Positions 40,722-51,480 of a stretch of DNA of 64,000 bases are shown here, piece after piece. The notes below the pieces were generated by a model. It ran no database searches, was not told the origin of the DNA, and saw only the letters and a program-made list of their open reading frames with translations. Position numbers and translations under genes: made by a program. Origin of the DNA: Nyssa sinensis (Eukaryota > Streptophyta > Magnoliopsida > Cornales > Nyssaceae). The stretch's first letter is position 1; each line of letters starts with the position of its first letter. Location of the stretch: the NCBI GenBank assembly GCA_008638375.1, contig CM018051.1:11314387-11378386 (forward strand). Reading direction: 5' to 3'.

Positions 40722-40948
40722 TGTGGAAATTTCCAATTATTATGGAGTAATTAGTGGGAGAGATTATTGTGGAGTAATTAGTGCTAGAAATTGTAGAGAA
40801 ATTGTAGGAAGACTTTTTTGCTCTTAGTTTAGGAAACGATTCTTTCTTTTTTACTCTTTCCTTTTTTTTCTTCCCAATTGTATTATAAATACCAATAGTT
40901 TGTATATGAAAAAATACACAGAAATACAGAAAACCATTTCTGATTTCA
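40722..40948 (+). mobile_element. Copia-type LTR (single copy left)
   Basis: Begins TGTGGAAATTTCC and ends TCTGATTTCA, so it has TG...CA termini. It is followed directly by TGGTATCAGAGCC, the usual copia primer site for initiator tRNA-Met. It includes a short internal duplication (ATGGAGTAATTAGTG / GTGGAGTAATTAGTG) and a TATAAATACC promoter-like motif. No second LTR is found. It lies in intron 15 of the MBOAT pseudogene. Confidence 0.8.
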
Positions 40949-40961
40949 TGGTATCAGAGCC
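40949..40961 (+). other. Primer binding site of the copia remnant
   Basis: TGGTATCAGAGCC immediately after the LTR, complementary to the 3' end of plant initiator tRNA-Met. Confidence 0.85.
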
Positions 40962-41627
40962 AATCCAACCCAAGTGGCAGCTTGTCCCTTTTGTCGCAGA
41001 AGAAAGCTCTCGATCCCTCACCGTCTTTGGGGGAACCGTCGCCATCATTCCATCACAGAGCATCCTATCCTATCATCTTTGCCATTTAGTGCAGTTCCAT
41101 CATCGTCACCCATCATCCACTGTTCATCTTACATCTCCATCATCGCGGGAATTTGCTCCTACGTCAACACTAGATACCAGTTTCATCTCCAGATCGAGCT
41201 GCTATTCATCATTTTTTATAATTGATCACCACTGAATCACAATCGTAGAACAAATTCTATTGTGTCGTCATTGTCAAAACCTTGGACATCGCAATACAGT
41301 CCATCACCTCAGAATACAGCTTCTCCTAGGCTGTTGGTGCCGGATATCGTCGTCTTCATATTCCCCTGTTGCCTTGGAGTCGTGAGCTGTGTTGCCATCA
41401 TCGGATCTGGTTGTCTTCACCTTCTGTTGTGCCATCGTTGTTGCTGCAGCTGTGTTTGAAGGGTGAACCCTATTGCTATCGAATACCAAACAAAGAGAGG
41501 CTGATTCGCAACTATTCTTTTACCCAGACCTGGTTATAATCCAAGTCCAACAGTCCAACCCAATTTCTTTTAAACCATCTCAAAACCCAGCGCATTTTGA
41601 CAAAAAATAAAAAAAAACTCCCAATCC

Positions 41628-42105
41628 ATGACCGAAGCTCCCAGCAGCAAGTCCGAAGCCCTCTCTACCATGGGTTCCAGTGGCCTTTCTCTCTCGCCTC
41701 TTCAACTCAAGGTGGAGAAGCTGAATGGGAAAAACTTTCGTGAATGAGCTCAGTCCATTCGACTCGTGCTCGACGGCAACGACAAACTTGGCTACCTTAC
41801 TGGCGCGACAACCAAGCCAGCCTCAACCGAGACTACTGCTTCTTTGCAGAAATGGACGTCCGAGAACTCCATGGCGATTGCTTGGCTGGTGAATTCCATG
41901 CAACCTTCCATTTCAAAGACCTACCTTTTCTTGCCGATGGCAAAAGACGTTTGGGATGCCGTTCGAGAGACGTATTCTAATGTTGGCGATTCATCTCAGA
42001 TTTTCGACATCAAGACTCGACTATGGCAGATGAAGCAAGGAGAGAAGGAGGTCACCGATTATTTTTTAACTTTTTTGGGGGAGTTAAGGCTTTATTTTTT
42101 TTGTA
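41628..42105 (+). pseudogene. Copia retrotransposon gag remnant
   Basis: Starts ATG ACC GAA GCT CCC. The translation reads LKVEKLNGKNFRE, then a TGA where the family has tryptophan, then AQSIRLVLDGNDKLGYLTG, DVWDAVRETYSN and KTRLWQMKQGEKEVTDYF. This is the N-terminal copia gag (UBN2-type) region. It is cut off after about 42105, with no protease, integrase or RT left. The premature TGA is near 41744-41746. Confidence 0.82.
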
Positions 42106-42599
42106 GCCCCTCCCTTCATTTGTACGTGGGTTAGCCCAATATACTTGCCTTACTAAACTGGGCAGGGTCTCATTCCCCTTCCCCCCACCTCCACCTCCAC
42201 CTCTACCTCTACCCCAAAAGGCAATCACAAATTCACAGGAACAAATTAATGCAAGCTCAAAAACAAATTGTAATAGTATTCGTAACATATAACAAATTAG
42301 CCCCGAAATAAATGGCCTTTGTTTCCTGCATATAATTGATTTTACTTCCCATCTTCTTTGCTGCAATGCTAATTGTATAGCTTTTCATTCAAGTGCTTAC
42401 CTAAAACCTGCATATGAATTTTCTTAGCATATAACAGATTAACATTGCTGCAATACAGATGATTGGGAGTTCCAATTAGCAGGAACTACTTCCTAGTTCT
42501 CATATTCATTCTTAGAAATGCAAAAATATATGGTTGTATATAGATGGGTTAGAAGCATTTTGATACAACAAAAATATATGGTTCTGAACCTGCCATGGA

Positions 42600-42770
42600 A
42601 AGGGTAAAGTTGTAATGTAGACATATAATAGGGGCGGGGTGACCCTTCCTCGACCCCTAATGGGGTTTTCACTCCTATCCCCAACACCAACCTGGCCCCG
42701 TTTATAATCACCCCAAATCCGTTCCATTAAAGGCGGGGCGGGGCGGGGCGGGGCAATTTCCCATCCCTAA
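42600..42770 (-). mobile_element. GC-rich hAT-like MITE end with GGGGC repeats
   Basis: Read on the minus strand it begins TTAGGGATGGGAAATTGCCC, followed by repeats of CCCCG (42732-42754 on the plus strand is GGC then four GGGGC units, the last ending at 42754), then CGGATTTGGGG and CGGGGCCAGG. This start is common in plant hAT-type miniature elements. The other end is not clear. Confidence 0.5.
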
Positions 42771-42779
42771 TGTTCATGT

Positions 42780-43140
42780 CTGTGCAATAGCAATATGTGA
42801 GTATATATACAATTTAAGACAAGCAATCACACAATAAGAGAACACCAAGATTTTTTGTGGAAAACTCTAGAAAGGAAAAACCTCAGGATCTTGTCTAGAA
42901 GCACAATAATCTACTATGAAAGAGAGTAAGAGAACAAACTCTAACTTGACTTACAATGACTTGAATCCTCAAGTCATGCCGACAATCGATCTCGAACTCT
43001 TTCCACTTAAATCCACAAGCTCTCCACAGCTCTGCCTTGCCTTGAACGATGAACACAACTTGAATCCTTGATTATCGATGTCCACCAATTGCATTAGCGG
43101 AAATCCTTTGCTCTAATACTTACCCCAGTTTATTGTTGAA
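42780..43140. repeat. Probable LTR-type dispersed sequence
   Basis: Contains AAGATTTTTTGTGGAAAACTC, AGGAAAAACC and CTTGAATCCTCAAGT. The region at 51480-51730 has a similar mix (CTTGAATCCTCAAGC, CCTCGAACGG, CCCACAAGCTCACA). Both look like LTR or leader sequence of one family, but I cannot place borders. Confidence 0.35.
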
Positions 43141-43438
43141 GATGATGAAAATTGGGTTTAATGTTTGGAGGCCATTGTTTTCTAAGTGTTTTTCAATATG
43201 AAGCCCCTCGTGGCCTTAGTATCTTGACTGATTTTCCAGATGGTATTAGGCAACTGCTTGATGAGGATGTTTGTGGTGTTGGTTCCTTGTGGCCTTAGCC
43301 TCTGGTTTGGTTTCCTAGGTACCCCCAAAAAAGGCTTATGCCACTCACCGTCTTCTCATGGTAGCATAATTTAACAATAGTTGAAGTTTTTATTTTCAGC
43401 CAACTGGAAGTAAAAATCACCATATCTCCCTTAGTATA

Positions 43439-43655
43439 TGTTAGAGGAAAAAATATTAAAGTTCTACCCTCTCTAACAGATTAAGTTTTTAGAGTAGTTG
43501 GTGGTTTAACATGGTATCAGAGCCGAGTTAAAGATCCTGATTTCAAACGTCACCATGACCATGATAATATTAATTGATGCACGTGTTGGCCAGTCTGGCC
43601 ACACATGAGGGTGCATGTTAGAGGATAAAATATCAAAGTTACACCCTCTCTAACA
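43439..43655 (+). mobile_element. Shortened TRIM-type element
   Basis: The first terminal block, TGTTAGAGGAAAAAATATTA at 43439, runs to TTTAACA at 43511 and is followed by TGGTATCAGAGCC (43512-43524), the primer site. A short centre with GATGCACGTGTTGG leads to GAGGGTGCA. A second terminal block (43616-43655) starts TGTTAGAGGATAAAATATC and stops after about 40 bases. It is homologous to the compound TRIM at 22791-23397. Flanks GTATA and ATATA agree in 4 of 5. Confidence 0.75.
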
Positions 43656-45582
43656 ATATACATTATAGTTGCTTCAGGTTGGGAAATTGTGCCTCTTATT
43701 CCAACTATTTTCCAAAGTATTGGTATCTTCGTATTGATGAAAAAACAATCCATAGATGTTTCATATGATACATATGTAGATACAGGATTGCATATTTATG
43801 TCCCCCAAGGGCATACCAATTACAAAACAATGGAAATGAGCTAAAGTGAGCATAGAGTTCCCTAAAGGCCCTTTTGGGGGATTTTTCATGGAAGAGTATT
43901 GCCATTTTCATTGTTAATTTCAAGATGGTTTGCAGGAGGATAATTTGTTTAGTGAGGATTTCTTAGAATACAGCTTAAAGCTCTTCTGTTGGTTTGGTGA
44001 TTTGAGTCAATTGTTCTAGTTGGAATTATTTCTGCCCTTTTAGTACAGAATAGGAGGAGATGTATGTGAAGTGCCTAAGGAATATTCTGATTCTTTTCAT
44101 TTAGTTGAACTTTCTCTTCCACTCCTTGTCTGGAATTTGCGCGTAAATTTTTTCAGCCAACTTTATTTGAAGCTTTGCTCTGCCTTTTGTGGTGGCTTTC
44201 TTAGCCTGGTGTCTCTCACACTGGATTTTGACAATATGATATTTTGGAGCTGCAACTTCCAAACAAATATGTTCTGCCTAGGGATGTTGAAGGGGTGGTG
44301 ACTTGTTTCATTTTTTTCTTCTTTACAGTAATACATACAAAGGTTGCCATCTCTTAATAGAAAGTACATAAAAAATTAAAAGGTTTGAAGTACAAAATGA
44401 CGCTCTGTTCTTCTAAGTCACAAAGGGGCACAGTTCTACCATGGTTACATGAAGAGTTCCATTCTCTTACTAATCGAGTTTGCTTCACTATAGGCCAGCC
44501 TGGCAGCTTATAAGTGGGGGCAATTTCCTAAGTGGATTAACATCAAAGTCTCTTAGATAATTTTTTTCTAATCTCCAAGGACCCGTACTTCTATCTTCGT
44601 TCCACAGATTACCTTTGAGGATTTGTTTTCTATAGTAACACTCTGGATTTGTAACTGCCTACTCCTTTAACCCTAATAAAAGGGCAGAATCTTTTGCGTT
44701 CAGTGATTCATCCCAAGTGTCACCCGCCAATGCCAATTTAACAGGGTTGTCTGGATTAACTACCACAGTTGAACTTCTTAAAGTTCTCCTTGCAGGATAG
44801 ACCTCTGAAGCAAAGATTGGAAGGAGTCCTTTCGAGAAGATTGTAGGAGTTTCACATGTTGCAGAATGAACCAAATGATGCGATCAGTAATAACTGAATG
44901 TGAGTTGAATAATTGTGGATTGGAATGATGACTTATAGGGGATATTTCTAGAGTAATTAAGAGAAAGAAAGGGGGATCTGAGTCCTTACACTTTAATAGA
45001 AGGCATAAAGTTATACTAATGATCGAACAGGACTTGTGATACTGAACCAAATAGTCAGGATAGTCTTTGGTTTTTGTTGAAGGTAAGAAATAGTTCAGCA
45101 AAATCTCTTCCATTGGCCTATTTTCATTGGGTTGAGAGATTGACAGACAGACCCTATTTGCTCTGAATAGACAGAAGAATAAATGCGACTGAATTTTTCA
45201 TTGAACTCCATATAATAGCATTTTGCTCTCTAGAAATCCCGGGACATTTTCTGGTGATTTACATATTTTATTAAAGATAAATATAAGAAGGTTGCAAGGG
45301 CAGTCATTCTTAGCAAGATATTGGTTAACTTTGTGTACGCACTTAAATCCTGGATTATCTGAGGAGACATGAGCCTATTGTTTTTGTTACTTGATGAAAA
45401 CTGTGACTCACCCAATGTTAAGATCTTTCATGTTTCTCGAGCACCTTTATAGGGCCAAAATGACATTGATAGAACTTGCTTAAGGGACTAAATCTCATGC
45501 TTTAATACAAGGCACAGCTGTTATAAGACTTGAGAAGCTGAAATATTTTGTTGTTGGCCATACTGTGAATTATGATTATCAC
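43656..45582. other. Intron 15 sequence without recognisable content
   Basis: Between the TRIM derivative and the SINE. Only short random open frames on both strands; I see no repeat borders and no gene. Confidence 0.4.
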
Positions 45583-45600
45583 TACTTGTTTATCAAATTG

Positions 45601-45776
45601 AGCGAGGGTTTTGATGCAATATTGCAATGGTAAGGTTGCTCCATTGTGACCTGAAGGTCATGGGTTCAAGTCATGAAAATAGCCTCTCCGCTTGCAAGGA
45701 TAAAGCTGCGTACATCTAACTCTCGCCGAACTCCACAATAGCGGGAGGTTTGTGCACTAGGACTGCCCTTATTTAT
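45601..45776 (+). mobile_element. Au-like SINE with 18-bp target duplication
   Basis: A tRNA-derived head has an A-box-like TGGTAAGGTTG and a B-box GGTTCAAGTCA (45663-45673). It includes GCTCCATTGTGACCTGAAGG, GCTGCGTACA and GCGGGAGGTTTGTGCACTAG, ending ACTGCCCTT, as in the angiosperm Au SINE family. The 18-base flank TACTTGTTTATCAAATTG is identical at 45583-45600 and 45777-45794. It sits in intron 15 of the MBOAT pseudogene. Confidence 0.9.
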
Positions 45777-47425
45777 TACTTGTTTATCAAATTGTGTCAC
45801 CTAAATAGATTTTTTTGAGATTATTTCGGGTTTCGAATGATGTTTGAATGTTTCTTAAGCATAGTTTCTCGTACAGAGTATTTTATAGCTTCGTTTAAGA
45901 TTCCCCCGAGTCATTTGTGGTTCACCTTTATGAAGCCAGATTGAAACATCATTTTTTATATTTTTGTATTCTTTATATTTATTCAGTCAATGTCATGATT
46001 TTAATGTTATATTTTCAAACTGTTTCTTGCCAGGTGGAAAGTGCTCTTGAGGAGTTTCTTTTTCGTTAACTTAGTGCAGTTGCTGGAGCTATCACTATCA
46101 CGTCTCATGGTCCGTCTTTTGCACATGCAACTTTAGGAGTAGCACAGTTTGATGTTAGATCTATTTAGATTTCTGCAAGTAATGTCCAGGTTAACATGTG
46201 ATGTTTGTGTATATTAATAATTCAGGATAGTCTAAAAAGAAAAAAAAAAAAGGTTTTTGAAGCAGTTTAATCCATCATCATCCATTAAGGAAAGTATGTC
46301 TTTGCCTTTTGTGCACGAAATAATATCCTGAAAGAACGAAATATGCTAGCTGCTTAGCTTGTCTGTTTTTCAATAGTGTTTCTTGGATATGTCTGTATTA
46401 ATAGGACTTTGTTAATATTAAGACATGATTCCTTGTACCATTAGGCCAACCATGGGGCAGAAGTGGGCATTTCTGTAAAGCATGATTGGGCCAGATGTTA
46501 TGTTATTTATTTTCTCTAATCCTCAGGCCTAGCATTTAGTGTCTTGTTAGTTGCATAATATCCTTAATCCTAAAACGCATGCCAGAACAATTTAATTTTA
46601 TGTATCACATCCCATTGGAATGAGATCTTTATAGCATTTGAACACAGCTTTGTTTTGCAAAATGAAGTGTGCACCCTTTATCACCAAAATACATGAAACA
46701 AAATAGTAGTCAGGGCCATTACATGGAATCCTAGAATGATCACATTCTAAGCAAGTGTCTAGAAATAGCTGTGGACTTATCTAAATACCGTGTTTAACAA
46801 AATTGACTCATTTGAAATTCTTTGTCAAAATAGCTTAGAATGATTCGCCTCCTACTTGCTTTTCTACCACCTCCTCCCCTAAAATCTTGCTTTTGACATG
46901 GTTTGCTGGAAGTCCCAAGAGAGTTTCCACTTGAATCAGCATACAGTAATCTCCAAGCTTTCACTTCTGCAGGTGGCTAACCTTGTTGGCTATGTTATTG
47001 GACCATCGGGCCTTAATTGGTTGGTTTCTCGATTTCTCCATGAAGAAGGTTCACCTCTCTTACTTTTCCCTCTTATCTTCTTAGACACTGGCCGATGCAG
47101 AGTTATTGCAACCTTCAACTTTTGCAGGACTGCCTACTCTTGGTGGCATGTTTGTTACATTTTATCTTGGGACAAAGGTAAAGGACCTTAGATATCTATC
47201 ATTCATATGTTTTGAAGTTTCCTTTTACAAGTTTTAATCAACTTGAGATACTGATAAATTTGCAGCTTGTGTTCCATATCGATGATGCCAAGCGAAGGTG
47301 GCACTAAAATTAGAGGCCAGAAAGAGGTTAATTTCTTGTCCCAAATTGCAGGAATTCAGATCAATATTATGTTTTTCAAAGATGTTAAGTTTTAGGATTC
47401 AAAATCAGAATTTGGGTTGACTACA

Positions 47426-47908
47426 CAGGGCCGGCTTGACCATAAAGCTAACAAAGCAATCACTTTAGGCCCCACTTAAAGATAAGGTCCCAAATTTTAT
47501 ATATTTATTGTATAATCAAATTAAAAGTCTAAGGTTTATAAAAGTCTAACTAAAAGGCACAAATTTTATGTGTTTATAGTATAATCAAATTAGAAGTCTA
47601 AGATTAATAAAAATCTAACTCTACAAAAAAGGCCACATAAAGACTAAATGAAAAAATAAACTTAATTCTACTAATAGAGTTTTATTCGTATTGTACTCTA
47701 ATCTTTTATCGCTATCTATTTAGATTCAAAAAGTTGTGCAAAAGCTCTATTATTAAAGTTTTATTCAATATATACCTCTCTCTTGTTGAAAAAATGAAAT
47801 TTATATATAGGAAATAAAGTAAAAAACTATGTTAATATTAAAAAAAATGTATCATTTAGAGTTGTTATTTTATCGCTTTAAACCTCCAATTATAGAGAGT
47901 CGGCCCTG
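47426..47908. mobile_element. hAT-type MITE, CAGGGCCGGC family, copy 1
   Basis: Ends are CAGGGCCGGCTTGACC and GAGAGTCGGCCCTG. The interior has TTTAGGCCCCACTT and repeated TATAATCAAATT, AGAAGTCTAAG motifs. Flanking 8-mers agree only in 5 of 8. It lies just after the last exon of the MBOAT pseudogene. The same family is nested at 49125-49587. Confidence 0.75.
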
Positions 47909-48409
47909 ATATTACAAATATTATGTTTTACCAATATTATGAAAATTTTGTACCCTAATTGAGAACTATGATCATCGGATGCATTCTTTTCAAGCTTGGA
48001 AAAAGATGTCAAATGGTCATGAAAAGATAGTCAATACGACATATAATTATGACATCTGATTAGACGCTGCCTCTTGTTTATATGCGCTCATATTTATTAC
48101 TTTGTATAGCAGAGGCTGATCTTATGGTTATCCTAGTTCATTAAATATGTTGTTTGCAGATTTTTATGTACCTTTTTTGTTTATTTGCTTTTGTGTGCTT
48201 TATTGTGTTTCCTATATGGTCACTTTGTTCAACGGTGTCTTCTGTTACCACTCACATTCTAAGATGCACTCATGCCTGTGATACTCTTCAATTGAATGCA
48301 TTTAATATTTGTAACTCAAATTTGGATTCTTATACTGGTAGCAAGACTTAACTAGAATCTAAGAAAATGATTTGTTTATTCTTCCATTAGTTTGAAATTT
48401 TGTGGCCAT
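47909..48409. other. Intergenic DNA without recognisable content
   Basis: A 65-codon open frame at 48154-48351 has no recognisable features. Confidence 0.4.
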
Positions 48410-50080
48410 TGTTAGAAAAAATGGGTTTTGAGCATAATCTTTGGCTATCTTTTTAGCTAAAATTAAAGTAGGCCCAACACATTAATTTTGGTGAGTGCAT
48501 ATGGAAATGTATTCTCCTCCATGAGGAGATTAAGGTAATGTATTGGGCTGCTCAAAACCATTAAGGAGTGAATAAGAAATTGCCTCCAAACATTACTATT
48601 TGAAAATGGTAATAAAAACTTGAAGTTTGTGAAAAGTTTGTGTCCTATATAAGATGGGTACAAGGCTTTTAAAAAGTATATATACAATTACCATGAAAGA
48701 AAGTTTAGACTCAGGGGCACCTAAGTTTTATGGATGGAGAAGGACTTAGCACGCGCCGCCACCCCGAACCGGGCCAGTTTGTGTTTAGGCTTGGGTCTTG
48801 GCCCGCTATGTATATATATTTTTGGAGAAAATTTATTTAATAATTTTATTTAAATTTTTTAATCCAAAAAAAGCTGTCATTTTGTTACTTGGCTAATTGA
48901 ATCCAAAACACTGTTGTTTTGTGATTGCTTTTAAGTTTGAATTTTGACCGAATGAGCGTCTTCTTCATTAGACGTGACTGTATCTGTTTGCCATGAACAG
49001 ACACCATCAAAGCTTCATGCTTGTATCAAATAGGCATGAAGGAGTCTATATAAACACCATTGCACTCAAACATTCATTCATCCAATTTTCATACATTCAG
49101 TGCATTAGTTTTTCAGAGTCTGAGCAGGGCGGACTTAAGACCATTTGAGGCCTAAAGTGATAATTGGAAATGAGATTTTTTTTTTCACTTCTTGAGACAT
49201 AAGAAAGAATTAGTTTTTAATAAAATGAAATTTAAGGATTAAAATTTTATTAACCTAAATTTCAATGTGAATTATAATAAACACAAAATTTGAGGCATTT
49301 TTTGTTAGTTAGAATTTTATTGGCTTTACACTTCTAATTTGGATTAACCTATAAACACATAAAATTTGAGTTATCTTTGTAATTAGATTGCTATCGACCT
49401 TGCACTTTAAGTTTGGATTGGATTAACATACAAAGACAAAAAATTTGAGCATTTTTTTGTAATTAAACTTTTATTGGCCTTACATTTCTAGTTTAGATTA
49501 ATTTACAGAGATAAAAAATTTGGGGCCTTCTTGATAGGTGGGGCCTAAAGCCATTGCTTCATTGGCCTTATGCTTGAGCCAACCCTGAGTCAGAGAAAGT
49601 TCAAGTCACAACATTGGTTCACCGGACACACAAGCCAGAAGTGTTTTTACTGTGTGTGTTGATCCCTATTTCAGTTTCCAGTTTCTGTTTCCAAAATTTC
49701 TTTTATACAGATTCTGTTTCAAAATTATTTACTGTTTTACAAAACAGTTGTCTGTATTTCAAAATACTTTCTGCATTTCTGAAATATATACTGTTTCTAA
49801 ATACTGTGACAAACAACCATTTCTACAGGATTTTGATCAAGCGCTGCTCAAGAAATGATTTCTTTATGTTTTGTGAACTAATCATCATCATTGGATTCCA
49901 ATGGTTGCAAGGTCATAATGTGCATACTGAGCATTAACTGAGACGGCAATATTGTGGTTGAAGTGACAGTGGTTACTTTTGTTGTCGTCTCTGCAGAAAA
50001 ATTTCTTGAGATTTAAAACTGTATTTTGTGACCCTGGAAATCCTCAACTTTTATAGACAGCATCAGCCAGTTGCTAGGTA
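48410..50080. repeat. LTR-like dispersed repeat, copy B, interrupted by a MITE
   Basis: Begins TGTTAGAAAAAATGG and follows copy A (17198-18020) through TATTGGGCTGCTCAAAACCA, AACTTGAAGTTTGTGAAAAG, TTTAAAAAGTATATATACAA and GGCTTGGGTCTTGG. It then has TCTATATAAACACCATTGC, a promoter-like motif. The MITE at 49125-49587 splits it. The 3' limit is approximate. Confidence 0.5.
49125..49587. mobile_element. hAT-type MITE, CAGGGCCGGC family, copy 2, nested
   Basis: Ends are CAGGGCGGACTTAAGACC and GCTTGAGCCAACCCTG. Subterminal TGAGGCCTAAAGTGA and GGGGCCTAAAGCCATTGC are inverted relatives of the copy at 47426. Flanks AGTCTGAG (49117-49124) and AGTCAGAG (49588-49595) agree in 7 of 8. It has inserted into the LTR-like repeat at 48410-50080. 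Confidence 0.85.
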
Positions 50081-51480
50081 TCATTCTTTTCTTTTTCCTT
50101 TTGCCACAGAAGTCTCTCAACCACAATAGTCTCTGTACATTAGGGACCTCCTAGAAACCCAACAATCACCGATAATCAATGAGTCCCACTTTTAGAGACT
50201 TGAAACTGTGACTTCTCCTACGAAAAGAGTCACTAGATGCCATATTGAGGACTTCGGCTTTGCTGGGTATATTTCATTTCGTGCCCTTTTGGTGTTGGAC
50301 ATTGATACTAATGCGAAACATCAATTATATATGCCTGATTGTTGAACTGTTTTTATTCTCAAAACACATGAACAAAATGCTTTGCCAATTTTTTTGCAAC
50401 TCATTTACTTTTGAACAAAATGCTTTGCCAATTCACTAAGTAAATGTGCAGTCCCTCTCTGTGGCTGATTGGATCATATGTTCAAATGCGTGTCTTTTGG
50501 GGGGGGGGGGGGGGGGGGGAGTGTCTCCACTTCCCAACTCCATGTGTTGAACCAGAGGTTTTTGCAATGGATGACTGGGAAGGATGTAGATTGTGGAAAA
50601 CCATAACTGCAGAGGTATTTGAATTCATTTTTGTCTAGCTATTATATTTAGCCTAAACTTAAACAGGAGAGAGACTTTCATGACTGGATGCTTAAAAAGA
50701 AGTCAGTATTTGAAACTTTTGATCAAAGGGCAGCTCCATATATCACAGGTCATTGACTCTTTAGATTTTAATTTGAACTTGCAACACTTGGGGAATTGAA
50801 CAAGATGTGCAACCCTATGAAGCATGATATGTGTATAGACAGTTGAAAATCTTGTAAATTTCCAATTAGAAATTGAATGAATTGGCAGGAGATGAGTAAT
50901 AAAAATCTCTAAATTTCACTTTACCAGCATGCAAAATTTGTTTTTGAGCCTCATAAAACCTGATGACTGCTCTCTCTTTCCATACTCATAAAACTTCCAA
51001 TTCTGATTAGGGCAGAATCTGAACTTAAACTTTTGGTTTTCACTCTAATTCTTTTGTCCCATTCAATGTTTGCCAGTAGGAGGTGGTAATTCATAATCGT
51101 GTTCGAGTTGTGTCAAAGGTAAATATGTTCAGGCGTAAGTTTCAGTTAACTAAATAAGCCAAACAGACAAGATAGAGAAAATAATTGACATTTAATTCAT
51201 AATGAATCACTCAAAAGAGTTAGAAACATACAACTCTTTACTGTGAAAAGAAATTCTCAAAATTATGCTCAGAAGTTATACATTTTTTTTAAAATTGCTT
51301 TGAATGTAATTGAAGTTCTACTTTAATTATGTACAAATCAGGGATCGAGTGTAATTACAATACGTGTTATAATTAACAATATAAATAAAGCAATGAAAAA
51401 TTATACACAAATTTTTATTGGTGAGGAAATCGTCATAGATTAACTGTATCTACTTTAAAAAATCACAGAACTATGAATAA
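50081..51480. other. Intergenic DNA with one short duplication and a poly-G tract
   Basis: AACAAAATGCTTTGCCAATT occurs twice at about 50370-50390 and 50415-50435. The G run is listed separately. Open frames here are short and unsupported. Confidence 0.45.
50499..50519. repeat. Poly-G tract (21 G)
   Basis: Longest G run of the window, downstream of the MBOAT pseudogene. Confidence 0.95.

Larger units (their letters stand above)
20389..47307 (+). pseudogene. GUP1-like MBOAT (membrane-bound O-acyltransferase) pseudogene, 19 exons
   Basis: Exons: 20389-20488, 20594-20648, 28661-28842, 28933-28981, 31245-31348, 31470-31534, 36156-36225, 37543-37602, 37716-37829, 38480-38604, 38703-38754, 39660-39722, 39921-40030, 40119-40211, 40330-40411, 46034-46109, 46973-47048, 47128-47177, 47266-47307. 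All 18 introns have GT and AG borders. The product, about 523 residues if unbroken, matches plant GUP1/HHAT-like MBOAT proteins (At1g57600 type) from start to stop. These are multi-spanning ER proteins that transfer acyl chains. The family motifs NWHASFNKWL, YMYIPLGGS and VWHDFEW, with the expected active-site histidine, are kept. Lesions: one base missing in exon 2 (about 20614-20617), TAA 31305-31307, one base short at the exon 7/8 join, TGA 37579-37581, TGA 37597-37599, TAG 38582-38584, TAA 46067-46069, and exon 16 out of phase near 46104. Retained introns exclude a processed copy. Sequencing error cannot explain five stop substitutions. Confidence 0.88.

Noticed and set aside
41766..42134. 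122-codon open frame as a host gene
   Set aside because: It is the copia gag remnant downstream of an LTR and primer site.
20389..47307. Explaining all MBOAT lesions as sequencing errors
   Set aside because: Five of the eight are stop codons best explained by substitutions; indel-type read errors could account for at most the three frame errors.
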